Source: Bdellovibrio sp.
GTDB lineage: Bacteria; Bdellovibrionota; Bacteriovoracia; Bacteriovoracales; Bacteriovoracaceae
Direction: 5' to 3'
Assembly: GCA_016187935.1 (NCBI GenBank)
Contig: JACPIU010000037.1
Span: 62,001 to 126,000 of the forward strand
DNA length: 64,000 nt
Shown here piece after piece: positions 62,652 to 64,000 of this stretch; position 1 is the first letter of the stretch, and each line of letters begins with the position of its first letter. Made by a program: the position numbers and the translations under genes. The notes beneath the pieces are model-generated. The model saw only the letters and a program-made list of their open reading frames with translations, was not told the DNA's origin and did not search any database.

Positions 62652-64000
62652 ATGCAGGACGATCAGAAAATCGATCACAATAGTAAACTGTACCAAATTC
62701 GCCATAGTCTGGCGCATATTTTGGCCCAAGCCGTACTGGAAGTACGTCCCGGCTCAAAACTGGGATTTGGTCCCCCAATTGATGACGGGTTCTATTACGA
62801 TTTTATCTTGAGTTCTCCCCTGACGGAGGAGGATTTCAAAGAAATTGAAAAAAAAATGAAATATATTATCAAGCTGCGCCAACCCTTCGTTCGCGAAGAT
62901 TTGCCTAAAACCGAAGCTTTGAAACGCATCGAGGAAATGGGTGAACCTTACAAGCGCGAGTATGCCGAAGAGTTAATTTCCAAGCACGGACTGAACAGTT
63001 TGAGTTTCTATAAAAATGGAACGTTTTTGGACATGTGTGAGGGTCCACACTTAAAACACACCGGCGAAATTGATCCAGGCTGCTTTAAAATACGCAGTCT
63101 GGCAGGGGCCTATTGGCGCGGCGATTCTCGTAATGCCATGATGACACGTATTTATGCTTGGGCCTTCGAAACCAAAGAGGAACTGGATCGATACGTAAAG
63201 GCCTGGGAAGAGGCCCAGGCGCGCGATCATAAGAAATTAGGCAAAGAATTAGAATTCTTTGCCATAGATGAAGAAATCGGTAAGGGGCTACCTCTCTGGC
63301 TCCCCCACGGAACAGTGATCCGTGATGAAATTGAAAAATTGATGCGGGAGTTTGAATTTCAAGATGGTTATCAGCGTGTCACAACTCCTTGTATTACGAA
63401 AACCGGTCTCTATCATAAAACTGGCCATCTCCCCTACTACAAAGATGCCATGTTTCCCTTTATGGAAGTTCACGAATCAGTAGACGTACCAGGCTCGGCC
63501 GCGCAGGAAAAAGTTAAAGAAACATATGTTCTTAGACCTATGAACTGCCCCCATCACCATCGCATTTTCGCATCCAAGTTACGCTCTTATCGTGAGCTGC
63601 CCTTGCGTTTGGCCGAATATGGCAACGTCTTCCGCTTTGAAGATTCGGGTTCCGTGTCAGGACTATTACGGGTCCGTGGAATGTGTATGAATGATGCCCA
63701 CATTTACTGTACCGAAGACCAGATCGAAGAGGAATTTCTCAAAGTCATGCGCATGCATGCCCACCTCTACGATCTTCTCGGGCTGAAAAATTATTACATG
63801 CGCCACTCTACCTGGGACCCGGAAGATCCCAAGGGCAAAGAGAAATTCGTCAATGATCCGGCGGCTTGGGAATTCACCCAAGATAGAGTACGCCGGGCGA
63901 TGGATAAATCGGGCCTGCCTTATAAAGAAGTGAAAGGTGAAGCGGCCTTCTACGGACCTAAAGTCGATTTTCAAATGAGCACAGTGACAGGGCGAGAAGA
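62652..64000 (+). CDS. thrS: Threonyl-tRNA synthetase, 5' part, without TGS domain (runs off the right edge)
   Basis: 449 codons before the window ends. The protein charges tRNA-Thr and edits mischarged Ser-tRNA. The editing domain starts right at the N-terminus: HSLAHILAQAV near residue 18 (HxxxH) and FLDMCEGPHL near 126. The catalytic core has LRPMNCPHHHRIFASKL near 295 and FRFEDSGSVSGLLRVRGM near 325. The roughly 60-residue TGS domain found at the front of most bacterial ThrS is missing; the frame upstream of the ATG is not open for it. A sigma-70-like promoter is 88 nt upstream. The anticodon-binding domain lies outside the window. Confidence 0.95.
   Translation, partial: MQDDQKIDHNSKLYQIRHSLAHILAQAVLEVRPGSKLGFGPPIDDGFYYDFILSSPLTEEDFKEIEKKMKYIIKLRQPFVREDLPKTEALKRIEEMGEPYKREYAEELISKHGLNSLSFYKNGTFLDMCEGPHLKHTGEIDPGCFKIRSLAGAYWRGDSRNAMMTRIYAWAFETKEELDRYVKAWEEAQARDHKKLGKELEFFAIDEEIGKGLPLWLPHGTVIRDEIEKLMREFEFQDGYQRVTTPCITKTGLYHKTGHLPYYKDAMFPFMEVHESVDVPGSAAQEKVKETYVLRPMNCPHHHRIFASKLRSYRELPLRLAEYGNVFRFEDSGSVSGLLRVRGMCMNDAHIYCTEDQIEEEFLKVMRMHAHLYDLLGLKNYYMRHSTWDPEDPKGKEKFVNDPAAWEFTQDRVRRAMDKSGLPYKEVKGEAAFYGPKVDFQMSTVTGRE

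Noticed and set aside
62334-62729. A 131-codon minus-strand frame across the rarD end and thrS start
   Set aside because: It overlaps two well-supported genes and the thrS promoter, and its translation has no recognisable motif.
1-64000. tRNA/rRNA genes, CRISPR arrays, transposons, phage or integration sites
   Set aside because: No T-loop-like GTTCGA motifs in a tRNA context, no regularly spaced repeats, and no transposase or integrase among the translated products.

Overview
The window (about 42-43% G+C by eye, densely packed on both strands) looks like chromosomal DNA of a Gram-negative bacterium. It encodes an outer-membrane barrel protein, LptF, lipoprotein machinery (Lgt), periplasmic murein enzymes (MltD, MepA), RodZ and several lipoproteins. 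The protein style (many exported proteins of unknown function, several murein and peptide hydrolases, a KARxxxLGQDG..G-type major outer-membrane protein) is most like Bdellovibrionota (Bdellovibrio/Bacteriovorax-like). That assignment is inference from family resemblance, not a search. No rRNA, tRNA, CRISPR array, transposase or integrase was recognised.

Layout. 1-838: 5' part of a DEAD/DEAH-type helicase leaving the window on the left. 1.1-9.6 kb: a surface-polysaccharide region with a GT4 glycosyltransferase, rsmE, two paralogous GT2-like glycosyltransferases, the ugd-nitrilase-response regulator operon and a flippase-like membrane protein. 9.6-15.2 kb: lepA and a trkH-trkA-HAMP/PAS operon for potassium uptake. 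15.3-22.1 kb: an RNA m5U methyltransferase, a PilF-like TPR lipoprotein next to rodZ, lptF, pepA and trmL. 22.2-29.4 kb: a major outer-membrane barrel protein, mltD, lgt, mepA and a hemolysin III protein. 29.4-35.7 kb: a three-gene run of small exported proteins ending in a matrixin-like protease, then bioY with a frameshifted DTW-domain gene, gpx, an RRM protein, an M42 peptidase and a PilZ-like protein. 36-43.2 kb: a very large internally duplicated membrane protein, a Cys-rich exported protein and an aminoglycoside-phosphotransferase-fold kinase. 43.2-50.1 kb: six regulators in a row (hybrid histidine kinase, LysR, Crp/Fnr, a histidine kinase/response regulator pair, a lone receiver). 50.4-60.5 kb: exported proteins including a 2000-residue alpha-2-macroglobulin and a CARDB-repeat protein. 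60.6-64 kb: a second Crp/Fnr regulator, rarD and the 5' part of thrS.

Working together. The ugd operon can supply UDP-glucuronate for the flanking glycosyltransferases, and its terminal OmpR/PhoB-type regulator may bind the three phased 11-bp direct repeats in front of ugd. LptF, Lgt, MltD, MepA, RodZ and the PilF-like lipoprotein serve envelope building. The Crp/Fnr regulator and the soluble histidine kinase are divergently transcribed from a region carrying a perfect FNR-type box. The most unusual non-coding signals are an identical 25-bp segment, containing an 8-bp-stem hairpin with the Shine-Dalgarno in it, at the start codons of two unrelated genes (lepA and pepA), and a 36-codon ORF translationally coupled to pepA.
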